NCBI GenBank assembly: GCA_024229515.1 | Contig: JAAESI010000112.1 | Span: 1 to 64,000, forward strand | Length of the DNA stretch: 64,000 nt | Direction: 5' to 3' | Source: Pseudomonadota bacterium | GTDB taxonomy: Bacteria; Myxococcota_A; UBA796; UBA9615 | Shown here: in pieces, positions 15,589 through 23,820 of the stretch | Layout of the letters: each line of letters starts with the position of its first letter | Position numbering within the stretch: position 1 is the first letter of the stretch | The notes under the pieces: generated by a model | Database searches by the model: none | What the model was told of the DNA's origin: nothing | Seen by the model: only the letters and a program-made list of their open reading frames with translations | Made by a program: the position numbers and the translations under genes

Positions 15589-17156
15589 GGGACCTCCTCC
15601 CGCGTGAAGCCTGGCTCGCCGTCGCCCTGTTCGCCTGGGCGGCTGTCGGGGCCGTGCCGTCGGCCGATTGGCTGGACGCCGGGAACCTCGTGGCGTCGGC
15701 CTGGGTGATGGGCGTCGCGCACCCGCCGGGCGAGCCCGGCTACCTCGTCGTGGCCAAGCTCGCGCAGCTGATCCCGGTCGGCGACCTGGCGTTCCGCGTG
15801 AACCTGCTCAGCGCCGCCTGCGTCGCGGGGATCGTGTTCCCCCTCGCGGCCGTCGGCCGGGCGGTCGCGTCGGACAAGGACCAAGGACTCCCCCTCGGCC
15901 TCGCGGCGGGGGTGCTGCTGGCTCTCGGAGCACAGACCCAAGCGGTCCGGGCGGAGGTCTACGGCCCCACCGCCTTGATCCTCGTGGGGGCCCTCGCGGC
16001 CGCCCTGACGTGGCGGGGAGCGCGGGCCTCGGCCACCATCGGGCTGCTGCTGGGACTCGGCGCCGCGGTCCACCCGCTCCTGTGCGTCGCCGCCATCCCG
16101 GCGCTGCTGGCGGCGCGGTTCTCCACCGGGGAGGTGAGCTGGGGCCGCGACCTGACCGCCGGCGTGGCGGGAGGCCTGACCTCCTTTGCCGCCTACGCCT
16201 GGCTCCCCCTGCGGGCCGCCGCCAACCCCGGGCGCGCGTTCGGCCTCCCCGACTCGCCGGAGCGGTTCGTCGATGTGCTCCTGGCCCGCACGTTCAGCCA
16301 GAACTTCGGGTCCGAGGCGTCCGCGACGTTCCTGGAGAACCTGCAGATCGTGAGCCAGCTTCAGGGCCGGGCGGGGATCCCGCTGCTGGTGCTGGGTGGC
16401 GTGCTGGCGGTCCTCGCCAAGACCGACCGGCGAGCGGCCTGGTGGGGGGCCGTGGCGGTGCTCTGGGTCGTCGGCAATGCCTTCACGATCCTCCCCCAGA
16501 ACAAGGTCTTCCCCACGAACCCGGACCTGCTCGGCTACCTGTTCGTCGGTGTGCTCGGGGCGGTGCCGGTGGGCATGGCGGGGGTGGGACGGATCGGCGC
16601 CCGCGCGGGCTGGTTCGTCGCGCTGGTGGCTGCGGTTCTCGCCCTGGACGGCGCCCGCGCCCACCGACCTGCGGGCTGGGGCGCGCCCTCCTTCGCGGCG
16701 GCCCAGAGCGCGGGCCTGCCGACCGGGTCCGTGCTGGTCCCCTCGGGGAACAGTTCGGCGTTCACGTGGACCTACCTGGACGCCGTGGAGCGCCGCCGCG
16801 TCGACCTCGTCGTCATCCCCCGCATCCTGATGGGGCACAAGCACGAGCTCGCCCGCCTCGGGGGGGCCGATCGACTGACTGAGTTGGGGCTCGCCTGGCA
16901 CCCGCTGTTCCGGGAGCAGCCGGTGGAGGTGCTTCGCTACGGCCGTCGGCCGGCGTTCGTGGAGATGCGGGAGGCGGAGGAGGGCCGGCTCGCCCGGCAT
17001 GGATTGGTGGGGGCGGTGGATCCGCTCGTCCGCGATGCCCGGTGGCTGCGCGAGGTCCGGGCCCGGGTGCTCGCTGAGCTCGCGGCGTCGCGGTCCGATC
17101 ACGAGGCGTTGGCGGTTCGCGCCTACCTGATGCTGCTGTGGGGGGATGAGCTGTGA
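15558..17156 (+). CDS. DUF2723/TMEM260-like membrane glycosyltransferase, copy 1
   Basis: About 532 residues with roughly 10-12 hydrophobic helices and a soluble C-terminal third. The first extracytoplasmic loop carries the family signature: DWLDAGNL then GVAHPPGEPGYL, LIPVGDLAFRVNLLSAA. This matches the DUF2723 family, which includes TMEM260, an O-mannosyltransferase of the GT-C fold that uses a lipid-linked sugar donor. The second paralogue has D-G-G-E where this one has D40-A-G-N43, so an acidic residue is missing. The start is uncertain: GTG 15558 overlaps the upstream gene by 31 bp; a CTG at 15585 is the only other option close to the first helix. The 3' end overlaps the next gene by GTGA. 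Confidence 0.8.
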   Translation: MPGRAGRFALRDLLPREAWLAVALFAWAAVGAVPSADWLDAGNLVASAWVMGVAHPPGEPGYLVVAKLAQLIPVGDLAFRVNLLSAACVAGIVFPLAAVGRAVASDKDQGLPLGLAAGVLLALGAQTQAVRAEVYGPTALILVGALAAALTWRGARASATIGLLLGLGAAVHPLLCVAAIPALLAARFSTGEVSWGRDLTAGVAGGLTSFAAYAWLPLRAAANPGRAFGLPDSPERFVDVLLARTFSQNFGSEASATFLENLQIVSQLQGRAGIPLLVLGGVLAVLAKTDRRAAWWGAVAVLWVVGNAFTILPQNKVFPTNPDLLGYLFVGVLGAVPVGMAGVGRIGARAGWFVALVAAVLALDGARAHRPAGWGAPSFAAAQSAGLPTGSVLVPSGNSSAFTWTYLDAVERRRVDLVVIPRILMGHKHELARLGGADRLTELGLAWHPLFREQPVEVLRYGRRPAFVEMREAEEGRLARHGLVGAVDPLVRDARWLREVRARVLAELAASRSDHEALAVRAYLMLLWGDEL

Positions 17157-19120
17157 CGCAGCCGATGCCCCTGGCGGTCTTCGTCGTCGTCTTCGGCGCC
17201 TGCATGGCGCTCGCCGCGCCCGGTCTGACGTGGCTGGATGGGGGCGAACTGTCGCTGGCTGCCGGCGTGATGGGGGTGGCGCATCCCCCCGGGGAGCCGG
17301 CCTACCTCGTGCTCGCGAAGCTGGCGGCGCTGATCCCGATCGGAGACCTGCCGTTCCGCCTGACGCTGTTGAGCGCGGCCACCGTGGCGGCCGCGTCCGC
17401 GGTCCTGGCCGCGATCGTGGCGGACGCGGCCGGCCGAATGACCCGCATCCCCGGCGCCGTCGTGCCCGTGGCGGGGCTCGCGGCGGGGCTCGCGTTCGGG
17501 TTGACCCCCGCAGCGATGCTCCAGGGCGTGCGGCCGGAGCTGTACGGACTGGCGATCCTCCTGGGCCTGCTCGCGGCCCGGGCGCTCCAGGCGGGCGGTC
17601 GCTCCGGCGTGGCCCTCGCGGTCATCCCCTTGGCCGTCGCAGGGGCGGTGCACCACGCCATGCTCGTAGCCGCGATCCCCGGCCTCGTCGTTTTGGCCTC
17701 GGGACGTGGACGCGGCTCGTTCATCACCGCGATCGGCATCGCCGCCCTGTTCCTGCTGCCCGCGCTGAGCATGTTCGCCTGGCTCCCCCTGCGGTCGATC
17801 ACCGACCCGGCGCTGGACTTCGGGAGCCCGCGCAGCTGGGACCGCATCGTCCACCACGTCACCGCCGCCGGGTATGCGCGCTCCTTCCGCATCGACGGCG
17901 CGCAGTTGGCCACCAACGCGCTCGCCCACCTCCGGCTGTTCCTGGCCGACTTCGGACTCGCGGCGATCGCCCTGGCGCTCCTGGGTGGTCGGGCCGCGTG
18001 GCAGCGAGGGCGCAAGCGCGACGTGTTCGCGGCGCTGCTCCTGGTGGGCGTCGGCGTGCTCCCGACCGTGCTCCAGGGCCTCTTCCGAGCGGACAACCCG
18101 GACGCGCGCGGCTACCTCCTGGGCTGCTACGCGGTGCTCGCGGCGGGGGTCGGGCTGGGGGCCGCGGCGCTGCTGGATCGGGTGCGGGGGCGCAGCTCGA
18201 CGCTCGCTCCGTGGTTCGGGGTCGCGCTGCTCGCGGCCGCCGCGGTGCCTCCCGGACTCGCGTCGATGCGGACCGCCGACCACTCCGGCCGGACCCTCCC
18301 GGCCCGCCTGGGGGCGGCCGTGCTGGACGAGGCCGCTCCGGGCACGCTGGTGCTCCTGGGGGGCGACTCGTGGGCCTTCCCCGCGCTGTACCTCCGGTAC
18401 TGGGAAGGCCGCCGGGTCGATGTGCACGTGCACCCGCTGCACATGCTTGAGCCGTCGGTGCTCCCGTCGTTGCATGCGCGCGGGTTCCCGGTACCGGAAG
18501 CCCTGACCGCGCCGCAGCAGGCCCACGTCGCGAGTCGCGGCAAGCTCCGCCCCGAGGCGATGGTGGAGCTGCTGGTGGGCACGGTCCCCATCGCCGTCAA
18601 CGAGGTCTGGCTGCCCCCGGCGCTGCTCGCCCGGCGCGCCCCCGGCGGGGTCCTGCATTCGTTCGCGGCCGACGGGCCGTTCGCGGCTGAGGATCGGCTG
18701 TGGGAGGAGACGGTGCTGCCCGCGTCGATCGAACCGGGCTTTGCCGCCGACGCGGTGGGGCAGGGGGTGCTGTCGCGGCGGTACGGGGCCCGGGGCGCGT
18801 ACTGGCGTCACATGGGCCAGTCCGAGGCCGCGGGCACGATGTGGGCCCGGGGCAGTTCCCTCGATGGCGACGGGTACGCGATGATCCACTTGATGCGCTA
18901 CCGGCATGAGCAGGGCCTCGAGCCCGATGGCTACCCGGCCGTGCAGACGGCGCGCGCCCACGACGCCGCGGAGCAGCTCCTGCAGGGCAATCCCCAGGCG
19001 GCCACCGCATTGGTTCGTTCCGTGCTGGCGTACCAGCCGACCCACCACGAGGCGAACCTGCTCTCGGAGCGGCTCTACTCGCTCGGCTACCACGCCTCGC
19101 CCCTGGCGGTCGCTCCGTGA
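17153..19120 (+). CDS. DUF2723/TMEM260-like membrane glycosyltransferase, copy 2
   Basis: A 655-residue multi-pass protein, paralogue of the preceding gene. The signature reads TWLDGGELSLA (D29, E32) followed by GVMGVAHPPGEPAYLVLAK and LIPIGDLPFRLTLLSAA. About 11 membrane helices are followed by a soluble region of some 230 residues from about residue 400, with ends resembling helical repeats. The intact DGGE motif makes this the more likely active copy. Known relatives transfer a hexose from dolichyl- or undecaprenyl-type donors to Ser/Thr of exported proteins; the acceptor here is unknown. The GTG start overlaps the upstream TGA, and its own TGA overlaps the GTG of the next gene, so all three are translationally coupled. 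Confidence 0.82.
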   Translation: MTQPMPLAVFVVVFGACMALAAPGLTWLDGGELSLAAGVMGVAHPPGEPAYLVLAKLAALIPIGDLPFRLTLLSAATVAAASAVLAAIVADAAGRMTRIPGAVVPVAGLAAGLAFGLTPAAMLQGVRPELYGLAILLGLLAARALQAGGRSGVALAVIPLAVAGAVHHAMLVAAIPGLVVLASGRGRGSFITAIGIAALFLLPALSMFAWLPLRSITDPALDFGSPRSWDRIVHHVTAAGYARSFRIDGAQLATNALAHLRLFLADFGLAAIALALLGGRAAWQRGRKRDVFAALLLVGVGVLPTVLQGLFRADNPDARGYLLGCYAVLAAGVGLGAAALLDRVRGRSSTLAPWFGVALLAAAAVPPGLASMRTADHSGRTLPARLGAAVLDEAAPGTLVLLGGDSWAFPALYLRYWEGRRVDVHVHPLHMLEPSVLPSLHARGFPVPEALTAPQQAHVASRGKLRPEAMVELLVGTVPIAVNEVWLPPALLARRAPGGVLHSFAADGPFAAEDRLWEETVLPASIEPGFAADAVGQGVLSRRYGARGAYWRHMGQSEAAGTMWARGSSLDGDGYAMIHLMRYRHEQGLEPDGYPAVQTARAHDAAEQLLQGNPQAATALVRSVLAYQPTHHEANLLSERLYSLGYHASPLAVAP

Positions 19121-21600
19121 AGAAGAGGCAAAGCGGCGATTGGCGGTACGAGGCGGGCGGCCCGAAGCTCTCCCCCCACATCCGACGCCAGCTCCAGAAG
19201 CGCCGGGAGCGGATGTTCGACGCGTGGCGGCGCGATCCCATGCGGGAGGTCGCGCTCCTCGTCATCGGACTCGCGGTGCTGGCGGCGGTGTTCGTCGGGG
19301 GGCAGTCCGCGCGCGAGTACTTCTTCGACCTGTCGGGTACGCCCGACGACGCGACCTACTGGATGGAGTCGGCGCAGCGGTATCGGTACGTCGAGATGGT
19401 CGCCGATGGCGGTTGGATCCCGGCCAACGACCCCGTCATGCAGGCGCCCGACGGCTACGTGCCGTGGTCCGACACGGTGCTGCAGGAGGTCCTGTACGGC
19501 ACGCTGTACTACCAATTCGCCGATCCCGAGGAGGACGACCTCGCGGCCTACGTGAGGCGCACGACGCGGTTCGTGAGCGCCTCGGCGGTGATCCCCGTGG
19601 CGCTGCTGTGCTTCGGCGTCACCCGTCGCCGGGACGCCGCCCTGCTGGGGGCGCTGGTGTGGGCGGTCGCCCTGCCCATGGCCGAACGGGGCACCGGCAT
19701 CGTGCTGTTTCGCGAGGACCTCGCCGTGCCCGCGCTGCTGTGGCATCTGGCGTTCCTGGCGTTCTGGGTGCGGAGCCACAAGTGGCAGCCAGCGCTGCTG
19801 TCGGGGCTCTCGCTGGCGCTGGCGCTGCTGCTGTGGAAGGTCGTCAGCTTCTACGTGCTGCTTCTCGTGGCCTTCCTCGGCACCGCCCACTGGCTCGGTC
19901 GAGCCCCCGCCCGCACCCTCGGGGTGGGCACGGCGCTGCTGTTCGCGCCGGTGGCGGGGGCCTGCTTCCTGCCCTTGAGCCTGCGCTACGACTCGTTCCT
20001 GACCTCCACCGCGATGCTCGCGGCCGTCGCCGTCGGAGCCGCCATGGGCGCGGACGTGGCGGCGCGGCTCAAGTCCGACAAGGCCGGCGAAGAACCGAAG
20101 AAGCCCTGGAAGTTTGCCCCCGTCGCGGTTGTCGCGTTCGTGGTGCTTCGGCTCGTGCTCCCGGGCGAGGCGGGCTACTCCCACGCGTGGGACACGATCC
20201 TCGCCAAGCTGACCCACCTGGGGGTCAAGCCGAGCGATCCGATGGAGCTCAGCTTCGGCGCCCGCCACTACTGGACGGGCAACTACGAGTCGCCGACGCT
20301 GGCGCTGCTGGTCCGCAACTGGCCGTTCCTCGTGGTGACGGCGGTGCCCGGTCTGCTGTGGGCGGGGTGGTGGTGGACGCCGAAGTTCCTCGCCGGCTTC
20401 CGCCTGGAGGACCAGGTCCCGCCGAAGCCCCCGACCAAGCTGTTGGAAGGGTTCGGCCCGGCCGAGCCGCTCCTGGGGCTGGCCTCGCACTTCGTGCTCT
20501 GGCTGCTGTTCGGGTTCGGCGGCGTCTACCTGCTGTTCCGCAAGTTCCAACTGCTGGTGGCGATCCCCCTCGTCGTCCTGATCGCCCTCGGCTTCGCGGC
20601 CCCGAAGCGTCGACGCATTCCGATTCGAGCGGCGGTGCTGGTCGGCGTGGTGCTCATCGCCGCCCAGGGACGCCACCTCACCCCCGACTTCGCCCAGGTC
20701 TTCCAGCCGAGGCCCCACGAGCAGGCTCAGGCGTGGAGTCCGGTGGCGGTCTGGACCGGCCGCATGTTCGACGAATTCGCGCGCGCCCTCCCCGACGTGG
20801 TGCCGCCCGAGGAGCCGGTCCTCGCCTCGTTCATCATCAGCCCGTTCGTGCTGACCTACAGCGACCGCCCCACGGTGCTGCACTGCTTCTTCGAGGGCGA
20901 CGTGCTCGAGCGATACGAACGCATCACGCACGCCCGATTCGGCAGCGAGGAGGAGCTCTGGCAGGTCGCCCGGAGCTACGGCGCGAAGTGGTACGTGCAC
21001 GAGGCCCACCACCTGCTGCGCACCGACGGTCGCATGAGCCAGCGCTACGTGGCGGGGGTGATGGATTGGCCGCACGACTCGGCGATGGCGAGGATGCAGT
21101 TCGCGCCGGAGCGGCTGAAGCACTTCGAGCTCGCGTGGGAGAACGATGCGTTCCGCATCTACCGGGTGCTGGACGAGGGCGAGCGGCGCCGCGGCATCCG
21201 ACCCGACAGCAAGCACGCGCTGTGGAACAAGCGGCTCTTCACGGCGCTGTTCGGCGATCCCCTCAGCCCGGAGCAGATGACGTCGTCGTCGATGCTGTCG
21301 CCGTCGGACTTTCTGTACTCGACGCTGTGGGCCCATCGGGCGATCGAGCGGGCTCGTTTCGATCCCAAGAATGGAGCCGTCGGCACGCCGCAGACGGAGC
21401 GTGAGCTCCAGGAAGCCCAGCGGGTCGCCCCGTACCTGTGGGGAGCGTCGGACGCGCTCACGGAGTTCTACCGACTGCGGGATCGTCATGATCGCGCGGC
21501 CACGCACCGACAAAAGGCAGCGCTCGCTCGGGGAGCGATGACGGGGATGAGGGCGGTGTCCGAGGACCTTGCCCCGGCGCCGGTCGTACTGCTTCCTTGA
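19117..21600 (+). CDS. STT3-like multi-pass membrane protein (GT-C fold candidate)
   Basis: An 827-residue protein with a positively charged cytosolic N-terminus (about 42 residues), about 12-13 membrane helices and a soluble C-terminal part of about 280 residues. The first external loop has GTPDDATYWMESAQRYRYVE and GWIPANDPVMQAPDGY, which resembles the Asp-containing loop of STT3/AglB/PglB oligosaccharyltransferases. The soluble part has ISPFVLTYSDRPTVLHCFFEG, similar in layout to the STT3 region after WWDYG, but no WWDYG motif is visible. So it is either a divergent member or a related GT-C enzyme. It is coupled to the upstream DUF2723 gene by GTGA. Function in protein or envelope glycosylation is inference. 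Confidence 0.68.
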   Translation: MKKRQSGDWRYEAGGPKLSPHIRRQLQKRRERMFDAWRRDPMREVALLVIGLAVLAAVFVGGQSAREYFFDLSGTPDDATYWMESAQRYRYVEMVADGGWIPANDPVMQAPDGYVPWSDTVLQEVLYGTLYYQFADPEEDDLAAYVRRTTRFVSASAVIPVALLCFGVTRRRDAALLGALVWAVALPMAERGTGIVLFREDLAVPALLWHLAFLAFWVRSHKWQPALLSGLSLALALLLWKVVSFYVLLLVAFLGTAHWLGRAPARTLGVGTALLFAPVAGACFLPLSLRYDSFLTSTAMLAAVAVGAAMGADVAARLKSDKAGEEPKKPWKFAPVAVVAFVVLRLVLPGEAGYSHAWDTILAKLTHLGVKPSDPMELSFGARHYWTGNYESPTLALLVRNWPFLVVTAVPGLLWAGWWWTPKFLAGFRLEDQVPPKPPTKLLEGFGPAEPLLGLASHFVLWLLFGFGGVYLLFRKFQLLVAIPLVVLIALGFAAPKRRRIPIRAAVLVGVVLIAAQGRHLTPDFAQVFQPRPHEQAQAWSPVAVWTGRMFDEFARALPDVVPPEEPVLASFIISPFVLTYSDRPTVLHCFFEGDVLERYERITHARFGSEEELWQVARSYGAKWYVHEAHHLLRTDGRMSQRYVAGVMDWPHDSAMARMQFAPERLKHFELAWENDAFRIYRVLDEGERRRGIRPDSKHALWNKRLFTALFGDPLSPEQMTSSSMLSPSDFLYSTLWAHRAIERARFDPKNGAVGTPQTERELQEAQRVAPYLWGASDALTEFYRLRDRHDRAATHRQKAALARGAMTGMRAVSEDLAPAPVVLLP

Positions 21601-21632
21601 TCGAGTGGCAGCTTCTTGGTACTTGCCCGGCC

Positions 21633-22334
21633 ATGAAGCTCTTCATCGACACCGCCAATCTCGACCACATCCGCGAAGCCGCCTCCTGGGGCATTCTCGA
21701 TGGTTGCACCACCAACCCTTCGCTCATGGCCAAGGAGGGGCGGGACTTTGCAGAGACCATCGCGGAAATCTGCGACATCGTGCAGGGCCCGGTCAGCGCC
21801 GAGGTCGTCGCCCAGGACACCGAGGGCATGCTCCGCGAGGCGCGCCTGGTGCGCCAGATCAGCGAGCACGTGGTGGTGAAGCTGCCGATGAGCTGGGCCG
21901 GCATCGCCGCCTGCCGGGTGCTGTCGGATGAGGACACGCGCACGAACGTCACGCTCGTCTTCAGCGTCAACCAGGCGATCCTCGCGGCGAAGGCCGGCGC
22001 CACCTACGTCAGCCCCTTCATCGGCCGCATCGACGACCAGGGCAACGACGGCATGGGCGTGCTGTCGGACATCATCACGACGTTCAACAACTACTACTTC
22101 GAGACCGAGGTGCTGGCCGCCTCGATCCGCCACCAGTCCCACGTCCTGGACGCCGTCCGGCTCGGCTCGCACGTCGCGACCATGCCCTACACGGTGATGA
22201 AGAAGATGATTCAGCACCCGCTGACCGACAAGGGCAACGAGGGCTTCCTCCGCGACTGGGCCACCGTGCCGGGCGACGGCATCGAGGCGACCGTGAACGA
22301 GTTCCTGTCGCGCCGGGACAAGGCCGCGTCCTAG
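21633..22334 (+). CDS. Transaldolase / fructose-6-phosphate aldolase family
   Basis: A 233-residue TIM-barrel aldolase of the short transaldolase group (TalC/FsaA-like). The N-terminus MKLFIDTANLDHIREA, the motif DGCTTNPSL and the Schiff-base lysine K83 in VVVKLPM are all present; the later segment NVTLVFSVNQAILAAKAGATYVSPFIGR is also diagnostic. It transfers a dihydroxyacetone unit in the non-oxidative pentose phosphate pathway. The ATG at 21633 is chosen because it gives the conserved N-terminus. It is 32 nt after the STT3-like gene, and a hairpin follows its stop codon. Confidence 0.93.
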   Translation: MKLFIDTANLDHIREAASWGILDGCTTNPSLMAKEGRDFAETIAEICDIVQGPVSAEVVAQDTEGMLREARLVRQISEHVVVKLPMSWAGIAACRVLSDEDTRTNVTLVFSVNQAILAAKAGATYVSPFIGRIDDQGNDGMGVLSDIITTFNNYYFETEVLAASIRHQSHVLDAVRLGSHVATMPYTVMKKMIQHPLTDKGNEGFLRDWATVPGDGIEATVNEFLSRRDKAAS

Positions 22335-22341
22335 GCCTTTC

Positions 22342-22364
22342 GCAACCGGGTCGATCCCGGTTGC
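22342..22364 (+). terminator. Hairpin after the transaldolase gene
   Basis: A perfect 9-bp stem, GCAACCGGG with CCCGGTTGC around TCGAT, 8 bp past the stop codon. No U-tract follows, so it may be a Rho-dependent or RNA-stabilising structure rather than a true intrinsic terminator. Confidence 0.45.
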
Positions 22365-22376
22365 ACGCGCGTGTGA

Positions 22377-22395
22377 GCGCGGATACAGTCCGCGC
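22377..22395. promoter_or_regulatory. 7-bp inverted repeat just before the second tetR start
   Basis: GCGCGGA and TCCGCGC form an inverted repeat around TACAG, three bases upstream of the ATG at 22399. It could be part of an operator or a short 5' leader structure that would hide the start region; function not established. Confidence 0.4.
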
Positions 22396-22398
22396 CCG

Positions 22399-23001
22399 AT
22401 GAATGACCATTCAGTGAGTGCCCGGAAGCGCGACAAGCGCCGTCAGATTCTCGAAGCCGCCGTAGGCGTCTTTGCGAAGCAGGGCTTTCACAAGTCCCGG
22501 GTCAGCGATGTGGCACGGGCGGCGGAAGTCGCCGACGGCACCATCTACCTGTACTTCAAGAGCAAGGACGACATCCTCATCTCGATCTTCGAGGAGACGA
22601 TGGCGGACATGATCGAGCGTGTGCAGTTGGCGATCGAGTCGCACAGCGACCCGCTCGATCAGCTGCGCGAGTTCGCGCTCTTCCACATGCGCAACGTTGA
22701 GGAGCATCGCGACGTGGCCAAGGTGCTGCAGGTCGAACTGCGGCTCAGCAGCACCTTCATGAAGGAGTACAAGCCGACCCGGCTGCAGCAGTACATGGAC
22801 ATCATCGGGAGGCTCATCAGCGAGGGGAAGGAGGCCGGCGTCATCCGCGCCGACGTCAACCCCATCATCGCTCGACGGGCCTTCTTCGGCGCCCTCGACG
22901 AGATCGCCATGCAGTGGATTTTGACCCCCAATGCCCGCTACGGGCTGAACGAATCGGCAGAGCAGATCGCGGAGCTTTTCGTCCGCGGGCTGCAGTCCTA
23001 A
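22399..23001 (+). CDS. TetR/FadR-like regulator of the etf operon
   Basis: A 200-residue TetR repressor. The helix-turn-helix region reads RRQILEAAVGVFAKQGFHKS then VSDVARAAEVADGTIYLYF at about residues 14-53. The C-terminal half matches the pattern of Bacillus-type FadR/YsiA regulators (RLQQYMDIIGRLISEGKEAG, then RRAFFGALDEIAMQWIL), which sense long-chain acyl-CoA. It lies 15 bp before etfB in the same direction, the order seen in Bacillus for a tetR-type fadR gene near etfB-etfA. A FadR-like palindrome overlaps its start codon. The acyl-CoA ligand is inference from family and context. Confidence 0.9.
   Translation: MNDHSVSARKRDKRRQILEAAVGVFAKQGFHKSRVSDVARAAEVADGTIYLYFKSKDDILISIFEETMADMIERVQLAIESHSDPLDQLREFALFHMRNVEEHRDVAKVLQVELRLSSTFMKEYKPTRLQQYMDIIGRLISEGKEAGVIRADVNPIIARRAFFGALDEIAMQWILTPNARYGLNESAEQIAELFVRGLQS
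22400..22413. promoter_or_regulatory. FadR-like operator overlapping the tetR start codon
   Basis: TGAATG-AC-CATTCA is a perfect inverted repeat with a 2-bp centre. It matches the half-sites of the Bacillus FadR operator (TGAATGA with TCATTCA). It overlaps the ATG, so bound repressor would block its own transcription and that of etfBA. Confidence 0.68.
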
Positions 23002-23016
23002 CCAGGAGGTAGAGAC

Positions 23017-23799
23017 GTGAACATCGGCGTACTGCTCAAGCAGGTGCCCGACACCGAGACCAAGATCCGGATCAATGGAGACGGAACTGGGATCGAAGAG
23101 GGCGACATCAAGTGGATCATCTCCCCGTACGACGAGTACGCCGTTGAGGCGGCGCTCCAGCTGAAGGAGAAGATGGGTGCCGGTGAGGTGCTGATCTTCT
23201 CGCTCGGCGCGACCCGCACGCTGGACGCGGCCCGCACCGCGTTGGCGATGGGCGCCGACCGCGCGGTCATCCTCGACGACGACGGCTTCGCCGGCTCCGA
23301 CGCCCTCGGCGTCGCCCGCTCGCTCGCCGCCGCGATCGCCAAGGAAGACTGCGGCATCGTGTTCGGCGGCCGCCAGGCGATCGACACGGACAGCAACGCC
23401 GTCCCCCAGATCGTCGCCGGCCTCCTCGAGTGGCCGCACGCGACCTGGATCAACAGCTTCGAGTACGAGGGTGAGACCGCCACGGTCAAGCGCCCCGTCG
23501 GCGGCGGCAACGTCGAGGTGGTGAAGGTCAGGCTCCCCGCCGTGTTCACCTGCACCAAGGGCCTCAACGAGCCGCGCTACGCCTCCCTCCCCGGGATCAT
23601 GAAGGCCAAGCGCAAGCCGGTGACGAAGTACACGCCGGACGATCTCGACGTCGAGGTCGGCGGCGACAACGCCCAGATGACCCTCTCCAACTTCTCCATG
23701 CCCCCCGCCCGGCCCGCCGGACGGATCCTCCAGGGCGAGCTGAGCGACCAGGTCGCCGAGCTCGTCAAGCTCCTCCGCGAAGAGGCCAAGGTCCTTTAG
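23017..23799 (+). CDS. etfB: Electron transfer flavoprotein beta subunit
   Basis: A 260-residue EtfB. It begins with the family's NIGVLLKQVPDTETKI and has the AMP/nucleotide-site pattern RTALAMGADRAVILDD and FGGRQAIDTDSNAVPQIVAGLL, and the recognition loop KPVTKYTPDDLDV region. EtfAB is the soluble cytosolic carrier that takes electrons from acyl-CoA dehydrogenases to the quinone pool via ETF-QO. A strong AGGAGGT precedes the GTG start. It follows the TetR gene by 15 bp and precedes etfA by 21 bp. Confidence 0.97.
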   Translation: MNIGVLLKQVPDTETKIRINGDGTGIEEGDIKWIISPYDEYAVEAALQLKEKMGAGEVLIFSLGATRTLDAARTALAMGADRAVILDDDGFAGSDALGVARSLAAAIAKEDCGIVFGGRQAIDTDSNAVPQIVAGLLEWPHATWINSFEYEGETATVKRPVGGGNVEVVKVRLPAVFTCTKGLNEPRYASLPGIMKAKRKPVTKYTPDDLDVEVGGDNAQMTLSNFSMPPARPAGRILQGELSDQVAELVKLLREEAKVL

Positions 23800-23820
23800 G
23801 GCCGGAAGGGAATCAGGAAC

